DNA from: Halobacterium sp. DL1
Lineage (GTDB): Archaea > Halobacteriota > Halobacteria > Halobacteriales > Halobacteriaceae
Direction: 5' to 3'
NCBI GenBank assembly: GCA_000230955.3
Contig: CP007061.1
Coordinates: 62,001-126,000 of the forward strand
Length of the DNA stretch: 64,000 nucleotides
The first letter of the stretch is position 1. Each line of letters opens with the position of its first letter. A program made the position numbers and the translations under genes. This document shows positions 1 through 10,056 of the stretch, one piece after another. The notes under the pieces are model-generated. The model was not told the DNA's origin, made no database searches, and was given only the letters and a program-made list of their open reading frames with translations.

Positions 1-1286
1 TTGGTCGAACGCTGGAGCAGTTCGTCGAGGAACGCTTGGTAGTACTCGGGGTCGGTGTACTTCACCAACCGAAGTTGGAGTATCGCTTCCAATCCCTCTG
101 CTGTCCAGCGCATCCACTGGTTCTTGCACCGCTTGCTGACCTCGCCCATCAGTCGTTCGACGGGGTTCGAGGTCCACGGAACCTCGAACCCCTCGACAGC
201 GTGCTCGGCGAACGTCACAATCGACGGCAGCCACCGCCGAAGATACCCTGCAGCCTTCGCTGACCCGAACTGCTCCAGTTGCCACGCTGTCTTCTCCAAT
301 CGCTCTCTCGTTCGCGCGATCCGCGAGCGGATCGCCTCGAACTCCTCTTCTGGATGGTGTTTCACCACCGAGTTCTTCAGATGGGATACCTCGTCGATCA
401 CCTCCGAAACGATCTCCTTCCGGCGGTCCAAGGAGAAGACGCCATCGTCCCAGAGGGTGTAGCCCAGCGTTCGGCCGACGTGAACGAGATCGAGTTGGTG
501 GTCACGGGCTTCGTCGGTAAAGGCCGTGACGATGCCGCTATCAGCGTCACTGACGACCGTCGCGTCGTCAGTGACTGCGCCGATATCATCGAGTTCGGCG
601 GCAGTTTCGTCCCAGTCAGCGTTGACCGACAGATCCAGGAGGGAGCGTGACTCTTCGGCGGTGTCTTCGCCGAGCGTTGCTTGGACGGAGTGGGACGAGC
701 GGTCGTCGTCTTGGCTGTGGCATTTTGTCCCGTCAGGAATGACGGTGTCAGCGTCTGTGTCAGCGACACAGTCTGGGAGGAACTGCTTGAGCTTGTGGCC
801 GTATTTCTTGGCACGGCGGTTGATGGTGGTCGGCGACGGCATCGAGACGAAGCCGTCGCCGTGATCGGCAGCGTCACGATAGCTGAGCGAGGTAGCGAGA
901 TCGACGCTTTTGGCGGCGATGTCCTGCTGATAGCGGTTCTGTCCGTCGAAGCTAAGAACGTCTTCGACGGGGCGGAAATAGCTGGATTCGTCGTTATCAG
1001 CGGCTGTATCTTCGATGTAGTGGAGAGAGAACTCGTGTTCCCCGGCGGTTGTGACAGCTGTGCGGGTATCGGTGCCGGCGCGTTGGAAGCGTTGGTCACC
1101 GTTGCCGTGGGCGTGTTTGTCGCCACAGAGCGCCTCGACGCTGGCGGCGTCGAGGCTCTCGACCAGCGATTCAAGGAGTACTGCTTCGAGGTTCTGGTCA
1201 GTGACGGCCTCGGCAAGCGTGGCGAGCGGTAGCGTTTTGTTGTCGTCGATACTCAGTTCAAACCGCACGTCGATTGTGGCGTGCAT
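1..1286 (-). CDS. ISH6-family transposase, 3' end outside window
   Basis: Transposase of the ISH6 family. The start is the ATG at 1286, matching the MHATIDVRF start of the complete copy at 46213. About 17 C-terminal codons are missing because the window begins inside the gene. The frame is otherwise open and matches the full copy nearly residue for residue, so the protein is probably functional if its end is intact. As in the other copy the gene contains long perfect palindromes, for example around 546-575. Confidence 0.9.
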   Translation of the reverse strand, partial: MHATIDVRFELSIDDNKTLPLATLAEAVTDQNLEAVLLESLVESLDAASVEALCGDKHAHGNGDQRFQRAGTDTRTAVTTAGEHEFSLHYIEDTAADNDESSYFRPVEDVLSFDGQNRYQQDIAAKSVDLATSLSYRDAADHGDGFVSMPSPTTINRRAKKYGHKLKQFLPDCVADTDADTVIPDGTKCHSQDDDRSSHSVQATLGEDTAEESRSLLDLSVNADWDETAAELDDIGAVTDDATVVSDADSGIVTAFTDEARDHQLDLVHVGRTLGYTLWDDGVFSLDRRKEIVSEVIDEVSHLKNSVVKHHPEEEFEAIRSRIARTRERLEKTAWQLEQFGSAKAAGYLRRWLPSIVTFAEHAVEGFEVPWTSNPVERLMGEVSKRCKNQWMRWTAEGLEAILQLRLVKYTDPEYYQAFLDELLQRST

Positions 1287-1374
1287 GGGTCACCTCTTGG
1301 GTGGATACCAGAGGCGACCCGTTCCTCACGGGAGCCAGTTACTACTGAACTCTAGAGGACTTTGCGACACGACC
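1..1374 (-). mobile_element. ISH6-family insertion sequence, cut by window edge
   Basis: Near-identical inverted copy of the complete element at 46126-47569. Its inner terminal repeat, read inward on the minus strand from 1374, is GGTCGTGTCGCAAAGTCC, the same as the left end of the complete copy. The other end lies just outside the window, so the target duplication cannot be checked. The element interrupts the reading frame at 1375-1749. Confidence 0.93.
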
Positions 1375-1749
1375 CATAAATTGCTTTTCGCGAATCACTC
1401 GTTCGATGCCGACGTAGGGTTTGATGACTTCCGCAAACACCTGGGGATGGATGTCTGCTTTTTCAAATGATTCCTTGACTTGCCACCCCTTCGGACCCAG
1501 TTCGAAAACGGCGAGCTGCCCCTGCCACTTCAGAAGGAATGTTTCGATGCCAGATGTGGGAACCACGCCGAAAGCCAAGTCCCAAACCTCGTTCTCGTTA
1601 GCGTCGATATCGTCCCTGGTGGTGAAACGGGGGATCCAGATTTCCTCGATTGAGCTTTTCTTTTGAAACCCACGGAGATAAGAGATCTTCAGCGGTGTCG
1701 CCGGTAGGAAATCAACAGCCTTCGAGCTTTCTTCATCCATTTCCAACAC
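1375..1749 (-). pseudogene. hypothetical protein C, 3' end cut by ISH6
   Basis: The reading frame begins directly after the stop of the helicase fragment (TAA then GTG at 1749; an ATG lies at 1740), so it was translationally coupled to it. About 125 host residues remain before the frame enters ISH6 at 1374. The end of the frame (GRVAKSSRVQ) comes from the IS. A segment reading ETFLLKW..LAVFELG..GWQVKESFE resembles EAFLLDM..HVIVFDPG..QWHVYKSFE in the protein at 30630-30989, which suggests a shared small domain of unknown role. No catalytic motif is visible. I infer the third member of the operon whose core is the giant helicase. Confidence 0.7.
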
Positions 1750-4248
1750 TTATCTCTTGATCGGCGTCGACGGACGTGTTTCACATTCACTCGCCGTAAG
1801 ATCCCTCGTGCTATCGAGCAGTCGGTGCACCTCGCCGTCGCTCTCCCAGACCGTTCCTCTGGCCTCACGCAGCACATACCACGTATCGACGTCCCATTCG
1901 ATGTTGAGCCCATGTTTCTGCCAGACTTTGAGCTCGAACTCCTTACCGTTGAGATCAGCGACCAGATACCGTCCCTCTACACGATTCGACCGCGTCGGTT
2001 TCTTCTCTTTCACCTGAACCGCGATTGGAGACGGAAGCCGACTGTTCCCGGGGATGTCTTCCCAGGTGAGAATGGAATCCCTGTCACCATTCAATACGGG
2101 CGATGAATTCGATTCTTCTCTGGTATCGGGAGATGGATCGGACTCAGTCGTCTCGTTCGTCGACTCTTCTCTCGCATCAATCAGGGAGGTTGCTTCCGTC
2201 CACGATCCAAAGAAGTTGGCGTACATTCCCGCAGAGACTCGTCCGTGATGGTTCATCTCCGTCGTTTTCGGCAATTGTCCGAGTTCGTCACGAACACGCC
2301 GGAGTTCCTCAAGGAGTCGCTCTCGTTTGTCTATCCCCGCAGCTTCCAGCGCTTCATCCCACGAGCCGAATTCTTGGAGACAGTCATACGATTTGTACGC
2401 GCCGTCAGAATCCATCTCCGACGCGTACGGAACGAGGTTCTCACCGTCATCAAGACGCTGAATCTCGTTGATGAGTGCCTGCCGGGATGGTCCCGAATCT
2501 GGGGTGGGCGCCGTGGCGCTGTCGTCAGGCTGCCCGTGTGATTCGTCGGTCGAATCGTGGGCTTGCGATTCCTGTTCGGAATCTTCACCGCTGGCGAAGG
2601 TGGCGGCTTCGCGTGCTGCAGTTATCGTCCCAAACTCGTCGGCATACATTCCGGAGCTGTATCGACTGTGTTCGTCGATCTGAGTGGTTGACGGGATCTC
2701 TCCGATGTCAGCAGCAACACGTTTCAGTTCAGCGAGGAGCGACTCCCTTCGGTCGATCCCGGCAGCGCCCAGTGCATCGTTCCACGATCCGAACTCCCGA
2801 TAATACTCGTGAGTCGAGTACGAGCCTTGATCGTCCATCTCAGGTGCCTTTGGAGCGCCACCGAGGTCCTCTGTCAAGGTCTGGAGCTCGTTGATGAGAT
2901 CGTCCCGCGTGGGTCGTTGGCTATCACTTTTCGAAGACTGCTCAGTGGCCGCTGTCTCGGTCTCAGTACTCGATTTCTTCTCCCTCTCACTGCTATCGGC
3001 TCCCGACGCAAGAGCCTCCTCAAGTTTCGCATGGAGCTGTTTGGCTTCCACCACCGAGGAACTCGGCTTCTCATCTGAGGCGGACAGCACCGCCTCAAGC
3101 TTTGACTTCGCCTCACGGTACTGCTGCTGTGCCCGATCTTCCTCGCCGTTTATCGAGGCTGTCCGCGCATCACTGACGAGTCGCTGAGCCTCTGTGAGCG
3201 ATTCCTCGAATCGTACCTGCCGGTCAGCTCTCTCGAGACAGGTGTTGGTGAACTCCACACCGGCTTCCGCCCTCGCTGTATCGAGATCGTACCGCTCGCC
3301 CCAGTCCACAGCGGATTGGAACCGCGTCTTGGCTGCGTCCAACACGGCGTCAACTGTAGTGAACCCGTTACTGGTCGCGACGACGTCGCAGCATTCGAGG
3401 AGCCGCTCGCCTGCGGCACACCGTTCCTCATACGCAGCGGTACGAATGTATCTCGCAGCAGCCTCAAGATCAGTATCGGTACCGTCGGGAATTTTGAGCG
3501 TCTGGTCGTTCGTCTGGATTCGGATTGCATGATGCTTCCAGAGGAGTTGGCCAGCCTGCTGAACGTCGACACTTGTGACGTCCTCGTGGCGGATCTGGAT
3601 GGTTTGATTCGCTGGGTCATTCCCGACGACGCAGAGCGCCCGCGTGGGGGTAATTGCCGTAATAGCCCGATACCCGTTTAGTTCCGGCAGCTGCTGGCCG
3701 GTGTATTCCGGAGTCTGGCGTTTCGACGCCAGCAGGAAGATTACCCCTTCCCCATTCAGCAGGTACGTTTGGAGCGATCGCTGGTGCAGATAGCCTGTCG
3801 AGAAGAGGCCGCCATTGCCCGTGCTCGTCAGGAGGGTCTCGTCGAGGGATACTTCTGTGTCGGGATCGACTTGCAGCCGTCTCGAAATGGCTGTGGGCGG
3901 CTCTCCGACCCCCAGCACGTCAAACACACTGGAACTCCTTACCTGGACATCGGTGCCAGCGTCTTCCACGATCTCAGGCACCTGCAGATGTGACTCGTCT
4001 TCTGTCGATTCGGAACTGGGGGGCTCTGGTGAATCAGAGTCTTGCGACGGGGTTGTCTCTTCACGGGATTCGTCGTCTTCCGACGTCGACGATGGCGACT
4101 TCTGCTCGTGTGTATCGCTCTCTCCAGACGTGCTCTCATCAGCCGACTCACCGTCGCTCGATGTTCCCTCGTGGTTGGTGGCCGTCTCTCGTTGTGACTG
4201 TCGTGTCGAAGAGGCTTCCTCAGAGAGGGCGCTTAACGACGCCGTCAA
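1750..4248 (-). pseudogene. C-terminal half of a giant SF2 helicase fusion, separated by IS66
   Basis: An 832-codon open frame whose first codon is the TTG at 4248, inside the IS66 target duplication. Removing the IS and one duplicate joins it in frame to the helicase at 5854-8161, giving a protein of about 1,600 residues. Visible parts, numbered within this fragment: an acidic Ser/Thr/Glu-rich linker (1-95), a PH-like segment (about 130-245), a helical, probably coiled-coil region (280-400), four homing-endonuclease-associated repeats of about 50 residues (447-500, 502-550, 590-640 and 640-690, each with a FGSW-like core), and a C-terminal beta-rich, OB-like domain (725-830). HNH-associated repeats are usually thought to bind DNA. 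The fragment may still be translated from an internal start, but it lacks the motor. Confidence 0.85.
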
Positions 4249-4252
4249 TAGT

Positions 4253-5853
4253 GTACGTGTTTACCCCCAGAACGATTTCGCCACTCTCTCGTAAGTTGCT
4301 CCTGACCCAACAGTAGAGCAATGCAGACGACAGGGTGTTCTCCGAGGGACGGTCTCCGGCAGGGAGACCGTCCCGCGTCGTCTGCACTGACCGAGGAGAG
4401 TTGTGATGGTCGCTGACGAAAAAGTGGAGCAACTGCTTGAGCGGATCACTGCTCTCGAAAATCGCGTTGATGAACTTGAGCAGGAGAAAACAAACCTCAA
4501 GCAAGAGAATCAGCAACTCCGCGAAGAGAACAAACGTCTCAGAGCTAAGCTCCGGTGGTACGAGGGACCGCATACACCACCGAGCAAGGACCAGTCAGAC
4601 CAAGAGGAGTCGTCGTCCTCGTCCGATGCGGACGAGGACGACGAACAGCCACGTACTGACGGTGGGACACCGGGTCGAAAGCCCGGACACGACCCTGAGT
4701 GGCGAGCCGCACCTGACCCAGATCGAGAAATCGACGTTACCTGTGACTGCTGTCCGGAGTGTGGCGAAGGGTTCGACGAGTCGGCGGGCGTCAGCCCCCG
4801 ACTCGTCGAGGAACTCCCGGATCCACAGCCACCCGAAGTTACACAGTACAACCGCCATCACTACGAGTGCTACTCTTGTGGAGCCGAGACTGTCGCTTCA
4901 CACCCCGACTGCCCCGACGAGGGGCAGTTCGGGGTGAACGTCATCGCCCAAGCCGCTCTTTCCAGATACGATCACCGCCTCCCCTACCGGAAGATCGCCG
5001 ACCGCTTCGAGCAATTGCATGGCCTCGAACTCTCAGGTGCATCTGCGTGGCACGCGACCGAGCGCGCTGCGCGCGCCGGTCGCTGTGAATACGAACAGAT
5101 CCGCCGACGGATTCAGCACGCTGACGTTGTTCACATCGACGAGACGGGAATCAAACGCGACGGCGAACAGGCGTGGATGTGGACGTTCAGGACGGACGAG
5201 CACACGCTGTACGCGGTCAGAGAGAGTCGCGGAAGCGATGTTCCCGTAGAAGTCCTCGGCGAGGACTTCGCGGGAACGGTCGTCTGCGATGGGTGGACGG
5301 CATATCCGGCATTCACCAGCAACCTCCAGCGGTGCTGGGCACATATTCTCCGCGAAGCGGAAGATGTCGCTGACAAGTACGAGGACGGAGAGCCAATTCA
5401 CCGGCATCTCACGCAAATGTACGTCGGTCTCCAGTCGTGGCTGGAGACCGACCCGAGCCTTCGTGAGCGAGCACAGATGCACCGATCAAGCCAGAACGGA
5501 CTCAAATCGCTCGTTAGGTGCTCAGCTACCGACGACCCAGTGGCAACACTGCTCGGGAAGATCAAAGGAGGGATCGACCACTGGCTCACCTTCATCGGTG
5601 AGCCAGCAGTCTCGCCAACGAACAACGCTGCGGAGAATGCGCTTCGTGAGCCGGTTGTTCTCCGGAAAATCATCGGGACGCTCCGCAACGACCGCGGGAT
5701 GTTCGTTCACGAGACGTTGCTGTCCCTGCTGGCGACATCGCGCCAGCAGGGACGCAATCCCTACGAGAAGCTCAAGCGCATTGTCCGAGACAACGAGATG
5801 ATTTCACGGACTCACGCTGTGCCATCCGTCGAGTCCTCGGGGTAAACACATAC
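4253..5853 (+). mobile_element. IS66-family insertion sequence with perfect 8-bp target duplication
   Basis: Complete 1,601-bp element. Ends are GTACGTGTTTACCCCC at the left and GTATGTGTTTACCCCG read inward at the right. The 8 bp TCAATAGT stand immediately outside both ends (4245-4252 and 5854-5861), as expected for IS66. The insertion splits the giant helicase gene. A small relative with the same ends lies at 40096-40305. Confidence 0.96.
4406..5845 (+). CDS. IS66-family transposase
   Basis: Single-protein transposase of about 479 residues (ATG at 4406; GTG at 4403 is in frame). It has an N-terminal leucine-zipper-like coiled coil (about 8-55), an acidic Ser-rich linker, a CxxC...CxxC zinc-binding segment (about 115-165), and a DDE catalytic domain with HIDETG and VCDGW motifs. 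The late E-containing NNAAENALR segment is typical of IS66. It is intact and the element has perfect ends and duplication, so it probably inserted recently. Long palindromes sit in the coding sequence, for example 5423-5452 and 5722-5753. Confidence 0.93.
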   Translation: MVADEKVEQLLERITALENRVDELEQEKTNLKQENQQLREENKRLRAKLRWYEGPHTPPSKDQSDQEESSSSSDADEDDEQPRTDGGTPGRKPGHDPEWRAAPDPDREIDVTCDCCPECGEGFDESAGVSPRLVEELPDPQPPEVTQYNRHHYECYSCGAETVASHPDCPDEGQFGVNVIAQAALSRYDHRLPYRKIADRFEQLHGLELSGASAWHATERAARAGRCEYEQIRRRIQHADVVHIDETGIKRDGEQAWMWTFRTDEHTLYAVRESRGSDVPVEVLGEDFAGTVVCDGWTAYPAFTSNLQRCWAHILREAEDVADKYEDGEPIHRHLTQMYVGLQSWLETDPSLRERAQMHRSSQNGLKSLVRCSATDDPVATLLGKIKGGIDHWLTFIGEPAVSPTNNAAENALREPVVLRKIIGTLRNDRGMFVHETLLSLLATSRQQGRNPYEKLKRIVRDNEMISRTHAVPSVESSG

Positions 5854-8161
5854 TCAATAGTTCGTCTAACTCCGTCGGTCGCTCTCGGTAGAGCGGGAAG
5901 AGCCACCAGACGCGCTGGAGCCCTTCGACGGAGAGGGCTTCCGAGTCACGAAGTGCCTCCATCGCGGCTTCCCAGTCATCCTGCGCCACTCGTTCCCCTT
6001 CCAGCCATAACTCATCCAGCAGGATTTCCGTCGCTTCGACGGTCAGTTCATCAAGAAGCTGTTCCAGATTGACGTTCCCTTGGACAGTCTCCACCTCGAG
6101 GTCCTCAAGCAGATCGCGGGCCCACAGTTCGTGCCCACGCTGTTCGGCGCGCTCCAGCAGTTCGGCGTCGACGCCGGCCTCCTCGATGATCGGCTGCACT
6201 CCGATCGTCTCCCCCAGTTCCCGCACCCAGTTGAGCTCCTGTACGTACTCCTTCGAGTCCAGCCCCGCGAGGTAGTTCTCGTCGGGCATGGCGATGAAAT
6301 GGTGGAAGTGGGGCCGCTGATCGCCGTGTTTGCGGAGGACGCGTCCCATCCGCTGAACGAGTTGCAGCTTCGTTTTAGTCCCCGCGACGTTGATGCCGAC
6401 TTCAGCATCCGGGACGTCAATCCCCTCGTCTAGCATCTTAGGAGAGACAAGTACGCCATTCTCGCATTTCCCGAACTTGTTGATGTTTCGCTGGACTGTC
6501 TCGTTGTTCTTCTTGGAGGAGGTCTCAAGCTGGCTGTGTGCCCGATAGACATGATCGGACACCTCCCCGAGTTGGTCTGCGATTTCGTCAGCCGTGTCGA
6601 TGTCCATCGCGAAGATGACGAGCTTGACAGGCTGGTCCGGATCCTCGAGGTAGTCCTTCGCCAGTTCGATTGCCTCTTCGATCTTGGGCTGTGATCGGTG
6701 GCGGATCCAGGTCCGCGAATGAATCGTCGCCTGGAGGTTCGACCATTCATCGGGTATCTCCTCGTCGTCAAAGACCATCGACGCCGCCTCGTGTGCGCGA
6801 ATGAAGTCCCCGAGGTCTTCGAGTTCGGTAAACGGAACAGGAACCTGTCTGAGAATCCGCTTGGTTGCTGCCGACCGCCGAATGTGCTTGAATTGGTCGG
6901 AGATCGACTCTGTCGCCTCATCCCATTCTTCCCGTTCGTAGGGATCGAGCGGCGTCGGGTGTACCGTCCAGTCAAATTCAGGTATGATCCCGTCACGACG
7001 AGCGTCCTCAACCCCGTACGTGTGGACGACGTCACCCAACAGTTCAGTGAGCTGCTCTCGTTTCAGTTCACCGTCGTCGCCGATCGTCGCCGAAAGACCC
7101 ATCGCAGCCCGATAATTGGGTCTGTCGATGGCGGCCCCGTACCCATCTAAGTTGGAGTAGTGGTGAACTTCGTCGTAGATGACGAGATCATACTGGTCGG
7201 CGAGATCACGATCGTATCGTGGTAGGAGGGACTGTGCAGTGTAGAACTCGACTTCCCCACCGCTAAAGGACACGCTCTCTGCCTGTTCACCCGTCTGTCC
7301 AGCAGGCATTGGGAGCCCGAGCTTCTCCTGTATCTCCTGCTCCCATTGCTTGAGGATCGCGTTCGAATGGGCGACGATCATGATTTTCGCGTCGTCGGTT
7401 CGCGGCTCGTGGTCGGGGTCTTCCGGAAGGACGCCGCAGCATTCGGCGATGGCGGCGATCCCAGCGACAGTTTTCCCCGTGGCGGTCGCCATCTCGAGTA
7501 TCCCGTGTCGACCGTTGTCCAGCCATTCGTTGAGTCCCTCCTCCTGGTTATCCCACAGGGAGACCATCAGGACAGGCCGATGCAGGCGGGACATCGCCGC
7601 CTCTTTGCTCATGCTGCCCAGCGAATCGGCTTCGTCCAGGAGGGCTGTCAACAGGGCTGTATCTGACAGAGCTTCTTGCTGGGCGGCGGTCACGAACAGC
7701 TCCAACAGGTAGAGACCGCCACCACTGCCGATGTGGCTGACATCTAAGGCACTCGGATCGAAGCCAAGCTGTCGCAGTCGTTTGAGAAGGACCGTTTCTG
7801 CAGGCTTCGAAATCACTCCTGATCGCGCTGCCCGCTGCGCTGGAAGATTCTGATTTACGGATACAATGTCCTCCCGGAAACCGTGGAATCTGTCCCGATT
7901 TGCCTCGATCGGCTCCGTGTCGACGAGACCCTGAATACGGTCAGTAATGAAGTCCGCGAATAGGCCGCTGTAATAGTTCTCTAAGAATGTCCATTCGATC
8001 GGATCGACTGGCCCCTCATATCGGGGCATCGTGACTTTATTAGCGACCTCATCATCTAATCGGATGAGTTGCTCTATGGACGGTAGATCAGCGAGGACGT
8101 CGGACTGGTATTCGTCGAAAAAGTCGTAGTCGTAATCAACCAGTCCACCCATTCGTCTCAC
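5854..8161 (-). pseudogene. N-terminal half of a giant SF2 helicase fusion, interrupted by IS66
   Basis: DEAD/DEAH-type superfamily 2 helicase of the XPB/Res-III type. A start is available at GTG 8161, directly after the preceding stop, or ATG 8152. Motifs: Walker A ATATGKT (near residue 230), motif II DEVH (near 327), SAT motif LSATIG (near 355), and motif VI QRMGRVLRK (near 605). The last host codon pair is CTA TTG at 5860-5855; after that the frame enters IS66 and stops at 5804. The intact gene continued into 4248-1750. The N-terminal 200 residues are helical and unassigned. The ATPase core is complete, so a truncated motor protein could still be made, but without the repeat and OB-like domains. 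Confidence 0.9.
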
Positions 8162-8308
8162 CTATTCTCTATCAGTCGTATTAATGTTTTCGTGGGGAAC
8201 ACGCCCTGTCGTCTCCCGGTACCCCGACCCATCACGACTTCCATCAGGGGCGGTAATCGACAGATCCCTCGTTCCGTTCTCACAACCGATTACGTAGTGA
8301 CCTAGCAT
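8162..8308 (-). pseudogene. 3' remnant of the gene upstream of the helicase
   Basis: About 48 codons of open frame end with TAG at 8162, immediately before the helicase GTG at 8161. This is the same zero-gap spacing seen between the helicase and the downstream gene. On its 5' side the frame runs into the end of the ISH3-type element at 8309. I read it as the C-terminus of a first operon gene (A) whose body was lost. The remnant is too short to assign a function. Confidence 0.5.
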
Positions 8309-9684
8309 CAGTCGATCACATCGAGAATTCTCTACCCCCTCCAGTAGAGGTTGAATTTGCGTCTTCGATGCGTGGTCAATTCTCGAAATGACACGGACGG
8401 TGAGTTTCGGCGGTGAGGGGTCGCTGTCGGCGGCGGACTGCCGCCGACGCGACAGTGTCGCCACTCACGATTGCTGTCCCGAGCGGTGGACAGCTACCGG
8501 AAGAACCGGTCGTCGAGTGGTTGGTTCGCTGGAACAGACCTGCGCACACCAAGCGCTGTCCAGGCTGCCCGCAGCACCATCTCACAGAACTCCGTGAACG
8601 ACCATCTCCAGAGGCGGCGCCCCCCGCGGCGGGGCGCCGCCACGTACCTCCAGTGAAGATACCGCCAGCTGTTCTGAAGCAATAGGCTCACTACAAACAT
8701 CACCAGCCGCAGTCCAGCATCCTGAGAACTGGTGAACGCGAGGCTCTGCTTGGCTAATCGGTAGCTCGACTCGATGCCGAAGCGTTTGCTGTAGTGGTTT
8801 CGGGCATCTCGTGGCGTGTCGATGAACGGCGCGTCAGCGGCGTAGCCGTGACGCGCCACCCCGTGTTCGTCGCACCGTCCTTGCTGGTAAACACAGTCGA
8901 TGAACACAGGAAACGTCACCTCGCCGGCGAGATCGTGTTCAATCTCGCGGCTCCAGCCGCTGTTGAGTTCGTCCTGAATCGTTTCGCCCCACTTGACAAT
9001 CGGCATCACGTAGGCGTAGTTGTGCGCGTACAGCAGTTTGAGACCGGTGCTGTTGTAGAATCCGCGATCGAGGTAGACGGCCTTGACGCCGAGGTCAAGG
9101 CCGTCAAGCAGTTCAAGAAACTCAGCGAGGACATCGCTGGTGGTCTCGCCAGCGACTAACTGGCGAACCGCCAGCGTGTACCGCTTGTTTCGTACCCGCG
9201 CATAGAGCGTCGCATACGCGTGAAACGCCGTGGTTCCGCGTTTAGCCTGCGAGGAGTACAGCGCCTCTGTCTCGTCCTCGTCACCGTAGTAAGGATCCAG
9301 GTGGAGGTCGGCGACGACCTCCACCGGCCGATCCGGCAGTGTCTCAAGAGTATCTCGTTGCAGGAGTGTGTCCCCAACCGCCTCAACGGAGTCCAGCTCA
9401 AACTGGTCGGTGAGATGTCCACGGACGGTATTGGCGTGGGGCGAGTCGTCAGTTGTTTCGCAGACGTGGTTGATTGAGGTCCCGCCGGCGCTGGCGCCGG
9501 CGAGGACCTCGTACAACGTCTCTGTCGTGACCTCGACATTCTCGCCGAGGTCTATCGCAAGTTCCTCGTCGAGGCTGTTGACGACACAATTAAGCAGGTG
9601 CTCTTCCTCTATCTCGCTGTCTGCCTGGGTAGGCTTCACACCGCACCCAAGCAGACACTTACTCTAACCCGATGTGATCGACTG
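8309..9684 (-). mobile_element. ISH3-family insertion sequence
   Basis: A 1,376-bp element with inverted ends CAGTCGATCACATCG (left, from 8309) and the same 15 bases read inward from 9684. The match extends a few bases outward (A/T C A G). No 5-bp target duplication is visible (AGCAT against ATACT), so a deletion or rearrangement has probably occurred at one side. It is a diverged relative of the two identical elements at 27455 and 53598. Confidence 0.88.
8494..9639 (-). CDS. ISH3-family transposase
   Basis: 381-residue transposase, close in length and sequence to the 388-residue proteins at 27502 and 53645. Shared blocks are DLHLDPYYGDED, KRGTTAFHAYATLYARV, VYLDRGFYN and HYSKRFGIESSYR, which carry the DDE catalytic acids. 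The frame is complete. Its coding sequence has palindromes at the same places as the other copies with compensating base changes (for example 9300-9325 and 9483-9502). Confidence 0.92.
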   Translation of the reverse strand: MKPTQADSEIEEEHLLNCVVNSLDEELAIDLGENVEVTTETLYEVLAGASAGGTSINHVCETTDDSPHANTVRGHLTDQFELDSVEAVGDTLLQRDTLETLPDRPVEVVADLHLDPYYGDEDETEALYSSQAKRGTTAFHAYATLYARVRNKRYTLAVRQLVAGETTSDVLAEFLELLDGLDLGVKAVYLDRGFYNSTGLKLLYAHNYAYVMPIVKWGETIQDELNSGWSREIEHDLAGEVTFPVFIDCVYQQGRCDEHGVARHGYAADAPFIDTPRDARNHYSKRFGIESSYRLAKQSLAFTSSQDAGLRLVMFVVSLLLQNSWRYLHWRYVAAPRRGGRRLWRWSFTEFCEMVLRAAWTALGVRRSVPANQPLDDRFFR

Positions 9685-9692
9685 ATACTATC

Positions 9693-10052
9693 ATGACCAC
9701 CAATACAATTGATCGACAACTCGTCTGGGTCGTCCTCGCAATCATCGCTGCCCTGATTATCGTTCCCCTGTTCGGCATGATGTGGGCCGGACCGATGATG
9801 GGTGGGATGTGGGGTACCGGAATGTGGGGTGCAGATGGCATGTCTGGATGGATGCTCATCATTGGCGTGGGGATGCAACTCCTCTTCGTCGCCGTCATTG
9901 CCGGGGCCGTCTACCTCGGCTATCGAGCGACACGCAAGGGGGATGACTCATCTGACCCTGCAGTCAAGGAGCTTCGGGCTGCCTACGCACGTGGCGACCT
10001 GAGCGACGAGGAGTACGAACGACGGCGGGACCGACTCGAAACCGAACCGTAA
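9693..10052 (+). CDS. SHOCT-domain small membrane protein
   Basis: 119 residues. Two hydrophobic segments (about 10-30 and 52-76) are separated by a Met/Gly/Trp-rich stretch (MMWAGPMMGGMWG). A C-terminal short helical SHOCT-like tail reads RAAYARGDLSDEEYERRRDRL. Four bases separate it from the metal permease downstream, so the two form an operon. Met-rich membrane loops next to a YHS permease suggest a role in soft-metal (copper) handling, which is inference. It starts 8 bp beyond the end of the ISH3-type element, so its original promoter may have been replaced. Confidence 0.85.
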   Translation: MTTNTIDRQLVWVVLAIIAALIIVPLFGMMWAGPMMGGMWGTGMWGADGMSGWMLIIGVGMQLLFVAVIAGAVYLGYRATRKGDDSSDPAVKELRAAYARGDLSDEEYERRRDRLETEP

Positions 10053-10056
10053 ACCG

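Noticed and set aside
398-1216. Long minus-strand open frame inside the ISH6 copy
   Set aside because: It overlaps the real transposase in another frame, is Ser/Thr/Arg-rich and repeats at the other copy (46283-47101); a high-GC shadow frame.
8304-9689. Target duplication for the ISH3-type element at 8309
   Set aside because: AGCAT and ATACT do not match in any register near the ends.
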